Positions 1 to 10,121 are shown, counted from the stretch's first letter. The stretch is 64,000 nucleotides of DNA from Oceanirhabdus sp. W0125-5 (GCF_027938815.1 NZ_CP115913.1:3940001-4004000); one strand, 5' to 3'. Numbers and translations: made by a program. Notes: generated by a model from the letters alone, not told the origin.

Positions 1-78
1 TATTATCTTTTATATAATAAAATATTCACAAAGTTATTATATGTACCTATTATGTTGATTAATCTATAACTCACATAA

Positions 79-741
79 TTAGAATATAATCGAAAAGGCA
101 ATTAATAATTGAGCTGTGTAATATAGCACTTTGTTAATGCTATCATATATTCTATTTTGAACTTTAAACTTGATGACAAACAAAATAATATCTGATAACC
201 AATACAAAGTAACACCAATACTAAAAATAATTAATTTGGAATGTGAATTTGATAATAAATTTATTAAGCTGTTAATCACAACAATTGTCAATGGATATGC
301 ATAAAATAGTGCAAATTTTGCCCTGGTTGTACCTTTTACAATTTTATTAAATATTAAATACATTAAGATAACAAAAAATATTGATATGAAAAGTGACTCA
401 AAATTAAAACTTTCCAGTTGTATTGATGCAAATAAATAGACTATTTGAGATATTGTTATAATTACTAAAGCTATATAGAAGTAGAACTCACTATTTCTCT
501 TTTCAACCTTACACATCCCTAAAAAAATATCTCCTATGGAATTACAAAACAACCCTAGTATAATAAAAAGTTCAAAGTTATAAAAAGCTCCATTTTTAGC
601 AGATAGTAAAAGTGATAGTGTTACAAATAACATTCCAAGAATAATTTTATTTATTAACCCAAATTTATGCATATATCTCCATCTAGAAAAAATTAATGAT
701 CCTATAATTAAGTAATACACAAATATAATTGCTATAACCAT
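79..741 (-). CDS. YhhN/TMEM86-family membrane protein (lysoplasmalogenase-like)
   Basis: About 220 residues, almost entirely hydrophobic, with some seven to eight predicted membrane segments. The segment LGLFCNSIGDIFLGM (around residue 70) and the late segment LYWLSDIILF match the two conserved Asp-containing helices of the YhhN/TMEM86 family, some members of which hydrolyse the vinyl-ether bond of lysoplasmalogens. Plasmalogens are common in clostridial membranes, so the role is plausible, but substrate is inferred. The first ATG (759) lies too close to the ribosome site; GGGAGGAG sits 3-10 bases before the ATG at 741, so I start there. It is monocistronic. The terminator at 971-1011 belongs to the next gene. 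Confidence 0.7.
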   Translation of the reverse strand: MVIAIIFVYYLIIGSLIFSRWRYMHKFGLINKIILGMLFVTLSLLLSAKNGAFYNFELFIILGLFCNSIGDIFLGMCKVEKRNSEFYFYIALVIITISQIVYLFASIQLESFNFESLFISIFFVILMYLIFNKIVKGTTRAKFALFYAYPLTIVVINSLINLLSNSHSKLIIFSIGVTLYWLSDIILFVIKFKVQNRIYDSINKVLYYTAQLLIAFSIIF

Positions 742-970
742 AAACTCCTCCCAAAACATGTATTATTTAATATTGTCACCAACCTCAGCTGATTTATAAT
801 ATATATCATTTTTCATATACATATTCCATATAATTATTTTCCAATAATTAGCATTATATTATTATATTCTATAGACATACTACTCATCCCTTTTGATTTA
901 TAAAATATTAATTGTATCCTGTTTACTATAAATACTATAGGTTCTCTTATCATAAAATTTTATAATACTA

Positions 971-1011
971 AAAAGACTATGAAGTTAGGTATAACAGCTT
1001 CATAGTCTTTT
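971..1011 (-). terminator. Terminator of the BMP lipoprotein gene (repeat-family hairpin)
   Basis: Perfect 14-bp inverted repeat (AAAAGACTATGAAG / CTTCATAGTCTTTT) with a 13-nt loop and a T-run on the minus strand. The same AAAGACYATGAAG stem recurs at 15916, 20587 and 27246. The rest of 742-1046 shows no further gene or clear signal. Confidence 0.85.
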
Positions 1012-1046
1012 GAAATCTCTATATTAATTTTTTCGAAAATAATTAA

Positions 1047-2132
1047 TTATTTTTCTATACTTACTGCCTCAAAGTGCTTTAATTCATCAAAGTTACTTGG
1101 GACTTTTATTTCACCTTTAGATATTGCTTCTTTATATAGTTCAACAAGATCAATCACTTCACTTGGAGTATTATTTGATGTAGATTTTGCTATTTCAAGA
1201 GCATTTTCTTTTAATCCCATTTGAACAACTTTTCCACCTTCAAAGTTTCCATTAGCTACTTCCTTAACAGTTTCATAAGTTCCTACATCAACACGTTTTA
1301 CCATACTTGATAAGATAACTTCTTCGTATTCTGGCATTGTCTCTGCTTGGTCCATATCTACCCCTATACACCATACAGCTTTTCCATTATTTCTAAACTC
1401 TTGTGCTGCTGAAAACATACCAATTCCCGCTCCACCAGCTGCATGATACACAACATCACAACCTTCATCATATAGTGATTTAGCAACTTCATAACCTTTG
1501 TTAACATCTACAAAACTCTCTGCATATTTAACTGTTCTTCTATTTATTAGATATTTTCCAGCCTCAGGATTGACACTCATAACTCCTGCTGCAAATCCAA
1601 CTTCAAATCTGTTAGTAAGTTCTATATCTCTTCCACCTAAGAATCCTACTCTATTAGATTTAGTCATTTTCCCTGCAATTACACCCATTAAAAATGAACC
1701 TTCATGTTCTTTAAAAACTATTGACTTTACGTTATCTAATTCTACAACATTATCTACTATTGCAAAGTTTATATTCTCATAATTTTCTGCAACACTCTTA
1801 ACAGCATCTACCATTTGAAATCCTGTAGCAAAAATTATATCTGCTTCTTCATCTATTAAAGCTTCCATATTTTCAGCATAATCTTCTTTTCTCTGTGATT
1901 CTATAACAACATACTCAACATCAAATTCTTCCTTAGCTTTATTAATTCCTTTATCTGCACTTTGATTGAAGGATTTGTCGTTAACTCCACCTTCTGTAGT
2001 TACTAAACCTACTAATGAACTCTTTTTGCTTGTCTCATTGTTGTTTTGAACATTTTTGCTTCCACATGCAGTAAATGCTCCTACCATCATAGTTGTCATA
2101 ATTGCACTAGCAATAACTCTTTTAAGTCTCAT
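1047..2132 (-). CDS. BMP-family ABC substrate-binding lipoprotein
   Basis: 361 residues with a lipoprotein signal peptide (MRLKRVIASAI..., lipobox AFTAC, Cys at about 23) followed by the periplasmic-binding fold of the BMP/PnrA/Med family. Typical motifs are visible: GLVTTEGGVNDKSFNQSA near the N-terminus, IIFATGFQM, FLGGRDIEL and VYHAAGGAGIGMF. The family binds nucleosides in several bacteria, so a nucleoside ligand is likely but not shown. No ABC ATPase or permease of the matching type lies next to it, so it would work with a transporter encoded elsewhere or as an orphan receptor. I looked for a purine riboswitch in its upstream region and did not find one. AGAGGATAAGAT precedes the ATG. 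Confidence 0.88.
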   Translation of the reverse strand: MRLKRVIASAIMTTMMVGAFTACGSKNVQNNNETSKKSSLVGLVTTEGGVNDKSFNQSADKGINKAKEEFDVEYVVIESQRKEDYAENMEALIDEEADIIFATGFQMVDAVKSVAENYENINFAIVDNVVELDNVKSIVFKEHEGSFLMGVIAGKMTKSNRVGFLGGRDIELTNRFEVGFAAGVMSVNPEAGKYLINRRTVKYAESFVDVNKGYEVAKSLYDEGCDVVYHAAGGAGIGMFSAAQEFRNNGKAVWCIGVDMDQAETMPEYEEVILSSMVKRVDVGTYETVKEVANGNFEGGKVVQMGLKENALEIAKSTSNNTPSEVIDLVELYKEAISKGEIKVPSNFDELKHFEAVSIEK

Positions 2133-2347
2133 ATCTTATCCTCTTTTCTTTCGTTTTAAAAAATCTATCGCAAATCAGCGACTTTTATATATTAGCAGAA
2201 CGCAGTATTTATTTCAAGATTAAATCCGAATATTTTTTTATTTTTATTAAATAATATTTGCATATTTAAAATTATTACTCTCTTTGTTTTTTAATTTTTA
2301 TATAAGTCCTTTAACTCCTGATAATCCTAGTATAGGTGTAAATTCTA

Positions 2348-2359
2348 CTCCAATTGGAG
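2348..2359. other. Gap 2133-2546: 12-bp palindrome inside a probable coding remnant
   Basis: CTCCAATTGGAG is a perfect palindrome lying within a short minus-strand reading frame (2298-2375; about 25 codons, reads SSPIGVEFTPILGLSG). It has no ribosome site and looks like the tail of a lost membrane-protein gene rather than an operator. Otherwise the 414-bp gap holds the lipoprotein upstream region and the pyc promoter. Confidence 0.3.
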
Positions 2360-2424
2360 AACTTAATATTGACATAAATTTAATCCATATTTAAAATTGC
2401 AATATTTCTTTGAACAAATTGCAG

Positions 2425-2453
2425 TTGTAATAATAAAATATATTGTATATAAT
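2425..2453 (+). promoter_or_regulatory. Promoter of pyc
   Basis: TTGTAA (2425-2430), 17-bp spacer, TATAAT (2448-2453). Transcription would start near 2460, leaving a leader of about 85 nt before the strong GAGGAGGT ribosome site of pyc. Confidence 0.55.
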
Positions 2454-2546
2454 AATATCATTGATAAATTTGCAAGTTATTTATACAAGATAATTCATTT
2501 TTCACATAATACTTTACATGGAAATTTAATGAGGAGGTAACCTTTT

Positions 2547-5500
2547 ATGATAAAAAAGTTTAAAAGAATACTTGTGGCAAACAGAGGAGAAATTGCAATT
2601 AGGATTTTTAGAGCCTGCAGCGAATTAGGAATTCGCTCAGTAGCAATATACTCAAAGGAAGATAAATTTTCTCTTTTCAGAACGAAAGCTGATGAATCTT
2701 ATTTAATAGGAAAAAATAAAGGTCCTATTGAAGCTTATTTAGATATAGATGAAATAATAAATCTTGCTCTAAAAAAAGGTGTAGATGCAATACACCCAGG
2801 TTATGGCTTCTTATCCGAAAACGTAGAATTTGCACGTAAATGTGAAGAAGTAGGAATAGAATTTATTGGACCTACAGCGGAAATGATGAACCAATTAGGT
2901 GATAAGATTAAATCTAAACTAGCTGCTCAACGTGTTGGTGTACCAACAATTCCAGGAGTTGAGAAACCTATAACATCTGAGGAGGAAGCAATAAAATTCG
3001 CTCAATTATGCGGTTATCCCATAATGTTAAAAGCTGCTGCTGGGGGCGGCGGACGTGGAATGAGAATAGTTAAAAATGAGAGTGAATTACTCTCAGGTTT
3101 TAGAAGTGCTAAAAATGAAGCTAAAAAGGCTTTTGGAATAGATGATATATTTATTGAGAAATATTTAGAAAGTCCTAAGCATATTGAAATTCAAATTTTA
3201 GGTGATAAATACGATAATATTGTTCATCTTTATGAGAGGGATTGTTCAATTCAACGTAGACACCAAAAAGTAATTGAATTTACACCTGCCTTATCTCTTA
3301 CTAAAGAAAAAAGAGACGAAATTTGTTCTGATGCTTTAAAAATTGCAAAAGCTGTGAATTATAGAAGTGCAGGTACTTTAGAATTTTTAGTTGATAATCA
3401 TGGGAATCATTATTTTATAGAAATGAATCCAAGAATTCAAGTTGAACACACAGTAACAGAAATGACAACAGGAATTGATATTGTTCAAAGCCAAATATTA
3501 ATAGCCCAAGGGCATTCACTAGATTCTGAAGAAGTTGGAATCCCTTCTCAAGAACATGTAAAACCTAGAGGTTTTGCGATTCAATGTAGGATTACTACTG
3601 AAGATCCTACAAATAACTTTTCTCCTGATACAGGTAAAATAGATGTTTATAGAACAGGCTCTGGTTTCGGTATAAGACTAGATGGTGGAAATGGGTTTAC
3701 AGGCGCAGTAATAAGTCCTTATTATGACAGTCTTCTTGTTAAAACAACCTCTTGGGCATTAACTTTTAAAGATGCCGTAAGAAAGTCTTTACGCTCTGCT
3801 AAGGAACTTAAAATATCAGGTATAAAAACTAATATTGACTTCTTGATTAATGTATTGAATCACCCCACATTTAAAGCTGGAGAATGTAATACAAATTTTA
3901 TTGCTGAACATCCTGAATTATTTAATATAGAATCCAATATTGACGAAGAATATAATGTTTTAAAATTCATAGGTGAGAAAATAATTAATGAAACTAGCGG
4001 GTTAAAGAAAGATTTTGATGTTCCTGTTGTGCCTAAAATACAAGTGCCTGTAACATTAAGTGGTACAAAATTGATACTTGATAAAGAAGGTCCTGAAGGA
4101 GTAGTTAACTTTATAAAATCTCAAAATAAACTTCTTCTTACAGATACAACAATGAGAGATGCACATCAGTCTTTAATGGCTACAAGAATGAGAAGTATAG
4201 ATATGATTAAAATTGCAAAAGCAACCTCAGTTCTAGCAAAGGATCTATTCTCCTTAGAAATGTGGGGAGGAGCAACTTTTGATGTTGCCTACAGATTCTT
4301 AAAAGAATCTCCATGGGAAAGACTTCGTGAACTTAGAAAAAAAATTCCTAACGTATTATTCCAAATGCTTATTAGAGGTTCAAATGCTGTTGGATATAAA
4401 AATTATCCTGACAATGTAATCAGAGAATTTATCAAGGAATCAGCTGAATCTGGAATTGATGTTTTTAGAATATTTGACTCCTTAAACTGGCTGGAAGGAA
4501 TGAAAGTTGCCACTGATGAAGTATTAAAGAATAATAAAATAGCAGAGGTTTGTATTTGTTATACTGGTGATATTTTAGATACTTCCAAAAGTAAATATGA
4601 TCTTAAATACTATGTGGAAAAAGCTAAGGAAATCGAAAAGATGGGTGCTCATATTTTAGGTATAAAAGATATGTCTGCTCTTTTAAAGCCTTATGCAGCG
4701 TATAAACTAATTAAAGCATTAAAAGAGGCAATTACAATACCAATACATCTTCACACTCATGATACAACTGGTAATGGAGTTGCAACCTTGTTACTTGCAG
4801 CTGAGGCGGGAGTTGATATTGTTGATACATCTTTCAATAGTATGTCTGGACTTACAAGTCAACCAGCTCTTAACTCAATAGTTGCTGCACTTGAAAACAC
4901 TGATAGAGCTACTGGAATAAATCTTGAAGACATTCAACATCTATCAAATTACTGGGATGCTGTAAGACCAGTTTATTCTGAATTTGAATCTGGCTTGAAA
5001 TCTGGCTCTACAGAAATATATAAATATGAAATTCCAGGCGGTCAATACTCTAACTTAAAACCACAAGTTGAAAGTTTTGGACTTCAACACAAATTTACTG
5101 ATGTAAAAGAGATGTATAAGAATGTTAATACTATGGTTGGGGATATTGTAAAAGTAACTCCTTCGTCAAAAATGGTTGGAGACCTTGCAATTTTCATGGT
5201 TCAAAATAATTTAACACCTGAGAATATCATTTCAAAAGGAAAAACTTTAGCATTCCCTGATTCTGTTGTAGCATATTTCAAAGGTATGATGGGACAGCCA
5301 GAAGGAGGTTTCCCTGAAGATCTTCAGGATATTGTCCTTAAGGGTGAAGAGCCTATTACAATTAGACCAGGTGAACTGCTACCAAGTGAGGATTTTGATA
5401 AAATTGAAAAACATTTAAGAGAAAACTTCTCTATAGAACCTACTAAAAAAGATATTCTAAGCTATTCACTATATCCAAAAGTATTTGAGGACTATCTTAA

Positions 5501-5978
5501 ATATATAAAAGAACATGGAGATATGAGTAAAATGGGAAGTGATATATACTTCCATGGTTTACGCGAAGGAGAAACTTGTGAAGTAAAAATAGCTGAAGGA
5601 CAAATATTAGTTATAAAGCTTCTTGAGATTGGTAGAATTAATGATAAAGGATATAGAACGATAATTTTTGAAATTAACGGGAATAGACGTGAAGTTCAAA
5701 TAAAAGATAAAAAAAGTAATAAAAACATTCATGTAGAATCTGTGAAATTAGCAGATCCAAGCAACAAACTAGAAATAGGCTCTAGTATTCCTGGAAATGT
5801 ATTAAAAGTAGTTGTTAACGAAGGTGATGAAGTAAAAGAAAATGATACCTTAATAATAATTGAGGCTATGAAAATGGAAACAAATATTACAGCCTCTTCT
5901 TCAGGAATTGTAGATTCAATCTTTGTTAAAGAAGGTCAGCAAGTTGAAACTGGTGAGTTGTTAGTTAAGATAAAATAA
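2547..5978 (+). CDS. pyc: Pyruvate carboxylase
   Basis: 1143 residues, the usual length of single-chain pyruvate carboxylase (pyruvate + bicarbonate + ATP to oxaloacetate; anaplerosis, cytoplasm). Domain order is complete: biotin carboxylase about 1-455 (ILVANRGEIAIRIFRA start, ATP-grasp loop AAAGGGGRGMRIV near 165, EMNPRIQVEHTVTE near 295); carboxyltransferase about 530-800 (LLTDTTMRDAHQSLMATRMR, metal-binding HLHTHDTTG); tetramerisation and PC/OADA region to about 1040; biotinyl domain at the C-terminus with EAMKMETNI, the biotin Lys being about residue 1109. No truncation is visible. It is transcribed alone and ends in the nested palindromic element at 5980-6051, convergent with the opp operon. 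It supplies oxaloacetate for aspartate, hence for the arginine operon of this window. Confidence 0.97.
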   Translation: MIKKFKRILVANRGEIAIRIFRACSELGIRSVAIYSKEDKFSLFRTKADESYLIGKNKGPIEAYLDIDEIINLALKKGVDAIHPGYGFLSENVEFARKCEEVGIEFIGPTAEMMNQLGDKIKSKLAAQRVGVPTIPGVEKPITSEEEAIKFAQLCGYPIMLKAAAGGGGRGMRIVKNESELLSGFRSAKNEAKKAFGIDDIFIEKYLESPKHIEIQILGDKYDNIVHLYERDCSIQRRHQKVIEFTPALSLTKEKRDEICSDALKIAKAVNYRSAGTLEFLVDNHGNHYFIEMNPRIQVEHTVTEMTTGIDIVQSQILIAQGHSLDSEEVGIPSQEHVKPRGFAIQCRITTEDPTNNFSPDTGKIDVYRTGSGFGIRLDGGNGFTGAVISPYYDSLLVKTTSWALTFKDAVRKSLRSAKELKISGIKTNIDFLINVLNHPTFKAGECNTNFIAEHPELFNIESNIDEEYNVLKFIGEKIINETSGLKKDFDVPVVPKIQVPVTLSGTKLILDKEGPEGVVNFIKSQNKLLLTDTTMRDAHQSLMATRMRSIDMIKIAKATSVLAKDLFSLEMWGGATFDVAYRFLKESPWERLRELRKKIPNVLFQMLIRGSNAVGYKNYPDNVIREFIKESAESGIDVFRIFDSLNWLEGMKVATDEVLKNNKIAEVCICYTGDILDTSKSKYDLKYYVEKAKEIEKMGAHILGIKDMSALLKPYAAYKLIKALKEAITIPIHLHTHDTTGNGVATLLLAAEAGVDIVDTSFNSMSGLTSQPALNSIVAALENTDRATGINLEDIQHLSNYWDAVRPVYSEFESGLKSGSTEIYKYEIPGGQYSNLKPQVESFGLQHKFTDVKEMYKNVNTMVGDIVKVTPSSKMVGDLAIFMVQNNLTPENIISKGKTLAFPDSVVAYFKGMMGQPEGGFPEDLQDIVLKGEEPITIRPGELLPSEDFDKIEKHLRENFSIEPTKKDILSYSLYPKVFEDYLKYIKEHGDMSKMGSDIYFHGLREGETCEVKIAEGQILVIKLLEIGRINDKGYRTIIFEINGNRREVQIKDKKSNKNIHVESVKLADPSNKLEIGSSIPGNVLKVVVNEGDEVKENDTLIIIEAMKMETNITASSSGIVDSIFVKEGQQVETGELLVKIK

Positions 5979-5979
5979 C

Positions 5980-6051
5980 GGGGTCAGACCCCTAAACAAA
6001 AATTGGATTGGGGCAAATCCCAATCCAATTTTTGTATGGGGGTCTGACCCC
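5980..6051. repeat. Nested GGGGTCAGACCCC palindromic element and bidirectional terminator
   Basis: GGGGTCAGACCCC (5980-5992) is repeated inverted as GGGGTCTGACCCC (6039-6051). Between them lies a second perfect inverted repeat of about 15 bp (arms AAAAATTGGATTGGG and its complement, about 5996-6033) with T-runs on both sides. The element fills the gap between the convergent pyc and oppF genes and can end transcription in both directions. The outer unit recurs at 61324-61347, also just after a gene, suggesting a REP-like dispersed repeat. Confidence 0.8.
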
Positions 6052-6064
6052 AATCCATATTTTT

Positions 6065-7057
6065 TTAATTTATTTCCTTAACTCTATGACAGCTTACTAA
6101 GTGATTATTCCCCACATCAATAAGTGGTGGAACTTGTTTTTTACATATATCTTTAGCAAATGTACATCTAGTATGGAACTTACATCCTGAAGGAGGATTA
6201 GCTGGACTTGGTACATCTCCTTGCAGAACTATTCTTTGTTTCTTAATTGATGGGTCTGATATTGGTATTGCAGAAAGTAAAGATTTTGTATAAGGATGTA
6301 AAGGATTTTTAAACAATTCCTTAGATGATGCTTTTTCTACAAAGTTACCAAGATACATAACACCAATTGTATCACAGAAATATTTAACTACACTTAAATC
6401 ATGCGATATAAAGAGATAAGTTAAATCAAACTGGTCTTTTAATTCTTGCATTAAAGTCAGAACTTGTGCTTGGATACTAACATCAAGTGCTGCAATTGGT
6501 TCGTCTCCAACAATAAACTTAGGATTCAAAGCAAGTGCTCTTGCTATTCCAATTCTCTGCCTTTGTCCTCCACTAAATTCATGAGGATATTTTTTAACAA
6601 ATGACCCTCTAAGACCACATAGTTCAAGTAGCTCTTTTGATTTATCAAGCGCTCCTTTTTTATCATAAAGCTTATGCTTTAATATTCCTTCAGAAATAAT
6701 GTTACCTACATTCATTCTAGGATCTAGAGATGCATAAGGGTCCTGAAAAATTATCTGCATATCCTTTCTAAGCGCTCTAAATTGATCCTTATTTAAATTA
6801 ATGTTATTTTCTACATCATAAATAACCTTATCTTCAAAAGTTACTTTACCAGCTGTTGGATTTAAAAGATTCAAGACAGTTCTACCTGTAGTAGATTTAC
6901 CACATCCTGATTCTCCTACTAATCCAAAAATCTCACCTCTTTGGATTTCAAAATCAATCCCATCTACAGCTTTAACATAACCTGCAACTCTTGAGAATAC
7001 TCCCTTTCTAATAGGAAAATATTTTTTTAAACCTTCAACTTTCAATAAAGAAGACAT
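6065..7057 (-). CDS. oppF: Oligopeptide ABC transporter ATP-binding protein OppF
   Basis: 330 residues. ABC ATPase with Walker [16 protein letters not shown] (about 46), Q-loop QIIFQDPYASLDPRMNVG, signature EFSGGQRQRIGIARAL, Walker B FIVGDEPIAALDVS and switch His in FISHDLSVV. The C-terminal oligopeptide-transporter extension (HPYTKSLLSAIPI... CKFHTRCTFAKDIC) carries the Cys motif typical of OppF/DppF, which may hold an iron-sulfur cluster in this family. With OppD it forms the ATPase pair energising uptake of peptides. The start codon overlaps the stop of oppD (TAATG), with AAAGGAGG upstream, so the two are translationally coupled. Last gene of the operon. Confidence 0.93.
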   Translation of the reverse strand: MSSLLKVEGLKKYFPIRKGVFSRVAGYVKAVDGIDFEIQRGEIFGLVGESGCGKSTTGRTVLNLLNPTAGKVTFEDKVIYDVENNINLNKDQFRALRKDMQIIFQDPYASLDPRMNVGNIISEGILKHKLYDKKGALDKSKELLELCGLRGSFVKKYPHEFSGGQRQRIGIARALALNPKFIVGDEPIAALDVSIQAQVLTLMQELKDQFDLTYLFISHDLSVVKYFCDTIGVMYLGNFVEKASSKELFKNPLHPYTKSLLSAIPISDPSIKKQRIVLQGDVPSPANPPSGCKFHTRCTFAKDICKKQVPPLIDVGNNHLVSCHRVKEIN

Positions 7058-8043
7058 TAAACATTACCTCCTTTTTCATCAAGTAACCAACACCTAACTT
7101 TACTTCCGTTCTCTAAAACTTTCAACTCAGGCATGCGTGTTTTACAAATATCCATACACTTATCACATCTAGGTTCAAAAGCACATCCTTCTGGCATATC
7201 ATATGGACTTGGTACCATACCTCTTATACATGAAAGCTTGTCATCGTCTCCTATTAAGTCAGGTCTTGATTTTAAAAGACCTACTGTATAAGGATGTTTA
7301 GGATTATGGAAAATTTCCATTACAGTTCCTTCTTCTACTACTTTACCAGCATACATAACTACAACATTATCAGCCATTTCAGCCACAACACCTAAATCAT
7401 GAGTTATAAGCATAATAGCAGTTTCAAATTTCTTATTTAAATCCTTCATTATTTCTAAAACTTGTGCCTGTACTGTAACATCGAGAGCTGTAGTTGGCTC
7501 ATCTGCTATAAGAAGAGATGGATTACAACTAAGGGCCATAGCAATCATCACTCTTTGTCTCATACCACCGCTAAGCTGATGTGGATATTCCTTTACAACT
7601 TTATCAGGTCTAGGAATACCTACTAAATCAATTAATTCTATAACTCGCTTATCGATTTCATCACTACTCATATCAGTATGTAATTTTAACATTTCAGCAA
7701 TCTGCATACCCACAGTAAATACAGGATTTAATGAAGTCATAGGCTCTTGGAATATCATTGCAATTTCATTACCACGAACCGTTCTCATCTCATCACTAGA
7801 CAATTTTAACAAGTCTTTATCTTTAAATATTATCTCCCCACCTACAACAGATCCGCCCGGCTTTGGAACAAGTCCCATAATAGATAGAGATGTTACACTT
7901 TTACCACATCCTGATTCACCAACTACTCCCAATACTTTTCCTTTTTCTATATTAAAACTAACATCATTTACCGCCTTAACTGTACCTTCAGAAGTATTGA
8001 AAAATGTTTTTAAATTTTTCATTTCTACTAAAATATTAGACAT
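7057..8043 (-). CDS. oppD: Oligopeptide ABC transporter ATP-binding protein OppD
   Basis: About 328 residues. ABC ATPase with Walker [16 protein letters not shown]-loop [16 protein letters not shown], signature [17 protein letters not shown], Walker [16 protein letters not shown] and switch His in [13 protein letters not shown]. It carries the C-terminal OppD extension [10 protein letters not shown]...[14 protein letters not shown]. Partner of OppF on the cytoplasmic face. The ORF opens at 8049 (MHMSN...), but GGAGG is correctly spaced only for the second ATG at 8043, so I start there. Eleven bases separate it from oppC. Confidence 0.93.
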   Translation of the reverse strand: MSNILVEMKNLKTFFNTSEGTVKAVNDVSFNIEKGKVLGVVGESGCGKSVTSLSIMGLVPKPGGSVVGGEIIFKDKDLLKLSSDEMRTVRGNEIAMIFQEPMTSLNPVFTVGMQIAEMLKLHTDMSSDEIDKRVIELIDLVGIPRPDKVVKEYPHQLSGGMRQRVMIAMALSCNPSLLIADEPTTALDVTVQAQVLEIMKDLNKKFETAIMLITHDLGVVAEMADNVVVMYAGKVVEEGTVMEIFHNPKHPYTVGLLKSRPDLIGDDDKLSCIRGMVPSPYDMPEGCAFEPRCDKCMDICKTRMPELKVLENGSKVRCWLLDEKGGNV

Positions 8044-8054
8044 ATGCATACCTC

Positions 8055-8966
8055 CTACCTCTTTAGTTTAGGGTCAAGAGCATCTCTCAGCCCATCTCCC
8101 AAGAAGTTTATTGATAAAACTGAAACAAAAACTAATATTCCAGGTGGAACCCAAAGCCATGGCATTCCTCTAAGTTGTCTTAATCCTTGTGCTGCAGCTA
8201 ACATATTTCCCCAACTTGGAACAGGCTGTTTAACACCTAAACCTAAGAAGCTTAAACCTGCTTCAGATATTATTCCAAATGCAACAGACATTGTAGTAAA
8301 TACTATTAACGGTGCTGCAACATTAGGTAATATATGTTTAATTATAATTTCCCCAGAACTCATACCAAGCGCTCTAGCAGCTTCAACAAACTCTCTTTCC
8401 TTTATAGATAAGATTTCTGCTCTTATTATTCTAGCAATACCTGTCCAACCAAGTACTCCAGTTATGAATACAACATTCCATATACTAGGACCTAAAACAG
8501 CTGCTATTGTTATAGCTAAAACGAAGAATGGGAAACACATGAAAATATCAACAATTCTCATATTAACGAAATCAATTTTTCCACCAAAATATCCAGAGGT
8601 TGCTCCTACAAAACTACCTATAAATAAAGATATTAATGCTGAAAAAATACCAACTGTTAAAGATATTCTTCCACTATAAATAAGTCTTGTTAATACATCT
8701 CTTCCTAAATCATCAGTACCTAATAAGTGAGCACTAGAAGGTTTTGCATATGTCTTCGTCATATCTGCAAGATCTCGCTCATAAGGTGCTATAACAGGTG
8801 CTAATATTGATATAATAGCTAGTAATATTAGAACAGTTAACCCAAACATAGCTAGTTTATTTTGTCTTAGTCTCATCATTGCTAATCTAAAAGGCGACAT
8901 ACCTTCTGTATTTAAAGATTTTTTCTTTTTAACATCTTTGGTATTTACAACTTTTTTTGTATTCAT
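8055..8966 (-). CDS. oppC: Oligopeptide ABC transporter permease OppC
   Basis: 303 residues. A cytoplasmic N-terminal tail of about 40 residues rich in Lys precedes six predicted membrane helices. The segment HLLGTDDLGRDVLTRLIYSGRISL is the OppC/DppC hallmark, and the EAARALGMSSGEIIIKHILPN loop is the EAA motif contacting the ATPases. Partner permease is OppB, encoded 14 bp upstream. A GGGAGGG ribosome site precedes the ATG. Fourth gene of oppABCDF. Confidence 0.93.
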   Translation of the reverse strand: MNTKKVVNTKDVKKKKSLNTEGMSPFRLAMMRLRQNKLAMFGLTVLILLAIISILAPVIAPYERDLADMTKTYAKPSSAHLLGTDDLGRDVLTRLIYSGRISLTVGIFSALISLFIGSFVGATSGYFGGKIDFVNMRIVDIFMCFPFFVLAITIAAVLGPSIWNVVFITGVLGWTGIARIIRAEILSIKEREFVEAARALGMSSGEIIIKHILPNVAAPLIVFTTMSVAFGIISEAGLSFLGLGVKQPVPSWGNMLAAAQGLRQLRGMPWLWVPPGILVFVSVLSINFLGDGLRDALDPKLKR

Positions 8967-8980
8967 ACTCTTCCCTCCCT

Positions 8981-9943
8981 TTAATCGTATTTAATTCTTG
9001 GATCAATAAAGGCGTACAAAATATCTGCCAAAAGATTAGATAATAATACTACAACAGCCATCATCATTGTACAACCCATAATTAAAGGATAATCACGATT
9101 ATTTACAGACTGGAACATTAACTTTCCCATACCAGGAAGCGAGAATATAGTCTCTGTCATAAGTGCTCCTCCAAATAGTCCAGATATTTGTAATGTAAGC
9201 ATTGTTATAACAGGTATTAAACCATTTCTAAGTGCATGTTTATAAATTACAACTTTTTCAGATAACCCCTTTGCTCTTGCAGTTCTTATATAGTCCATAT
9301 TTAAAACTTCTAACATACTTGATCTTGTGTACCTCATTAGTTGTGCAATACTAAGTAAGGATAACATCATTGTAGGCAAGAATAAGTGCATTGCCATATC
9401 CCAAATATGCATTAATCCTGTATATCCAGCACCGGCACTTACCACACCAGATATAGGGAATATTTTTAAATCTACAGCAAATATTTTAACTAATAGTAGA
9501 CCGAAGAAAAATGCTGGTATAGATATTCCAAAAAACGAAATAAAAGTTACAGCATAATCCGTAAAGGAATTCTTCTTACTTGATGAGATAACTCCGAAAG
9601 GAATTGCGATAGCTGTACTTACTAATAAAGATAGGAAAGCTAACACAAATGTAAAAGGAAGTCTCTCTCCTATTACTTGTGTAACTGGTGTATTATATCT
9701 AATAGAATATCCAAGATTACCCTGTAAGACTTGTCCAATCCATTTGAAATACTTCACATGTATAGGATCATAAAAACCTATACTTCTAAGCATAGCTTCT
9801 TTATCGGCTACAGTCATTTTAGGATCTATCATGTGTGAAAATGGATTACCTGGCATAGCATTAACTAACAAAAAGATTATTAGTGATATACCTATCAGTA
9901 CGGGAATACACATTAGTATTCTTCTTATAACATATTTTTGCAA
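8981..9943 (-). CDS. oppB: Oligopeptide ABC transporter permease OppB
   Basis: 320 residues, six predicted helices, N-terminal MQKYVIRRILMCIPVLIGISLIIF as in OppB/DppB. The family motif MPGNPF near residue 30, the EAA loop TARAKGLSEKVVIYKHALRNGLIPV and the C-terminal DPRIKY are all visible. Translation begins at TTG (9943) behind GGGAGGATTTCCT. It lies 178 bp downstream of oppA across a hairpin (10069-10099), so its expression is probably lower than that of the binding protein. Confidence 0.93.
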   Translation of the reverse strand: MQKYVIRRILMCIPVLIGISLIIFLLVNAMPGNPFSHMIDPKMTVADKEAMLRSIGFYDPIHVKYFKWIGQVLQGNLGYSIRYNTPVTQVIGERLPFTFVLAFLSLLVSTAIAIPFGVISSSKKNSFTDYAVTFISFFGISIPAFFFGLLLVKIFAVDLKIFPISGVVSAGAGYTGLMHIWDMAMHLFLPTMMLSLLSIAQLMRYTRSSMLEVLNMDYIRTARAKGLSEKVVIYKHALRNGLIPVITMLTLQISGLFGGALMTETIFSLPGMGKLMFQSVNNRDYPLIMGCTMMMAVVVLLSNLLADILYAFIDPRIKYD

Positions 9944-10068
9944 AGGAAATCCTCCCTTCTTTCTCTAAAAAATTTCAATAATTTGTTTAATCCATGAAAA
10001 TTATTTATTCAGTTTAAATTGAATTTATTTTTTACGGTTAAAATCATATCAAATTACTTTTTTAAAGT

Positions 10069-10099
10069 ATCAAGTTGATAGCAAAGCTACCAACTTGAT
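10069..10099 (-). terminator. Intra-operon attenuating hairpin between oppA and oppB
   Basis: Arms of 14 bp (ATCAAGTTGATAGC / GCTACCAACTTGAT, one mismatch). On the minus strand it is followed by only a short interrupted T-tract, so it should act as a leaky terminator or 3'-end stabiliser that leaves more oppA than oppBCDF mRNA, a common arrangement in binding-protein transporters. Confidence 0.6.
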
Positions 10100-10121
10100 A
10101 AAAATTCTTTAGCAATATACA

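Noticed and set aside
2298..2375. 25-codon minus-strand ORF
   Set aside because: No ribosome site and no neighbour to pair with; reads like the tail of a lost gene. Noted in the gap entry, not called as a gene.
2133..2546. Purine riboswitch upstream of the BMP lipoprotein
   Set aside because: The gap was read on both strands; no conserved three-way-junction core (TTTCTAC / CCGTAAA type) is visible.
8044..8679. 211-codon ORF on the plus strand opposite oppC
   Set aside because: It mirrors a strongly supported oppC gene, has no family signal and no ribosome site.
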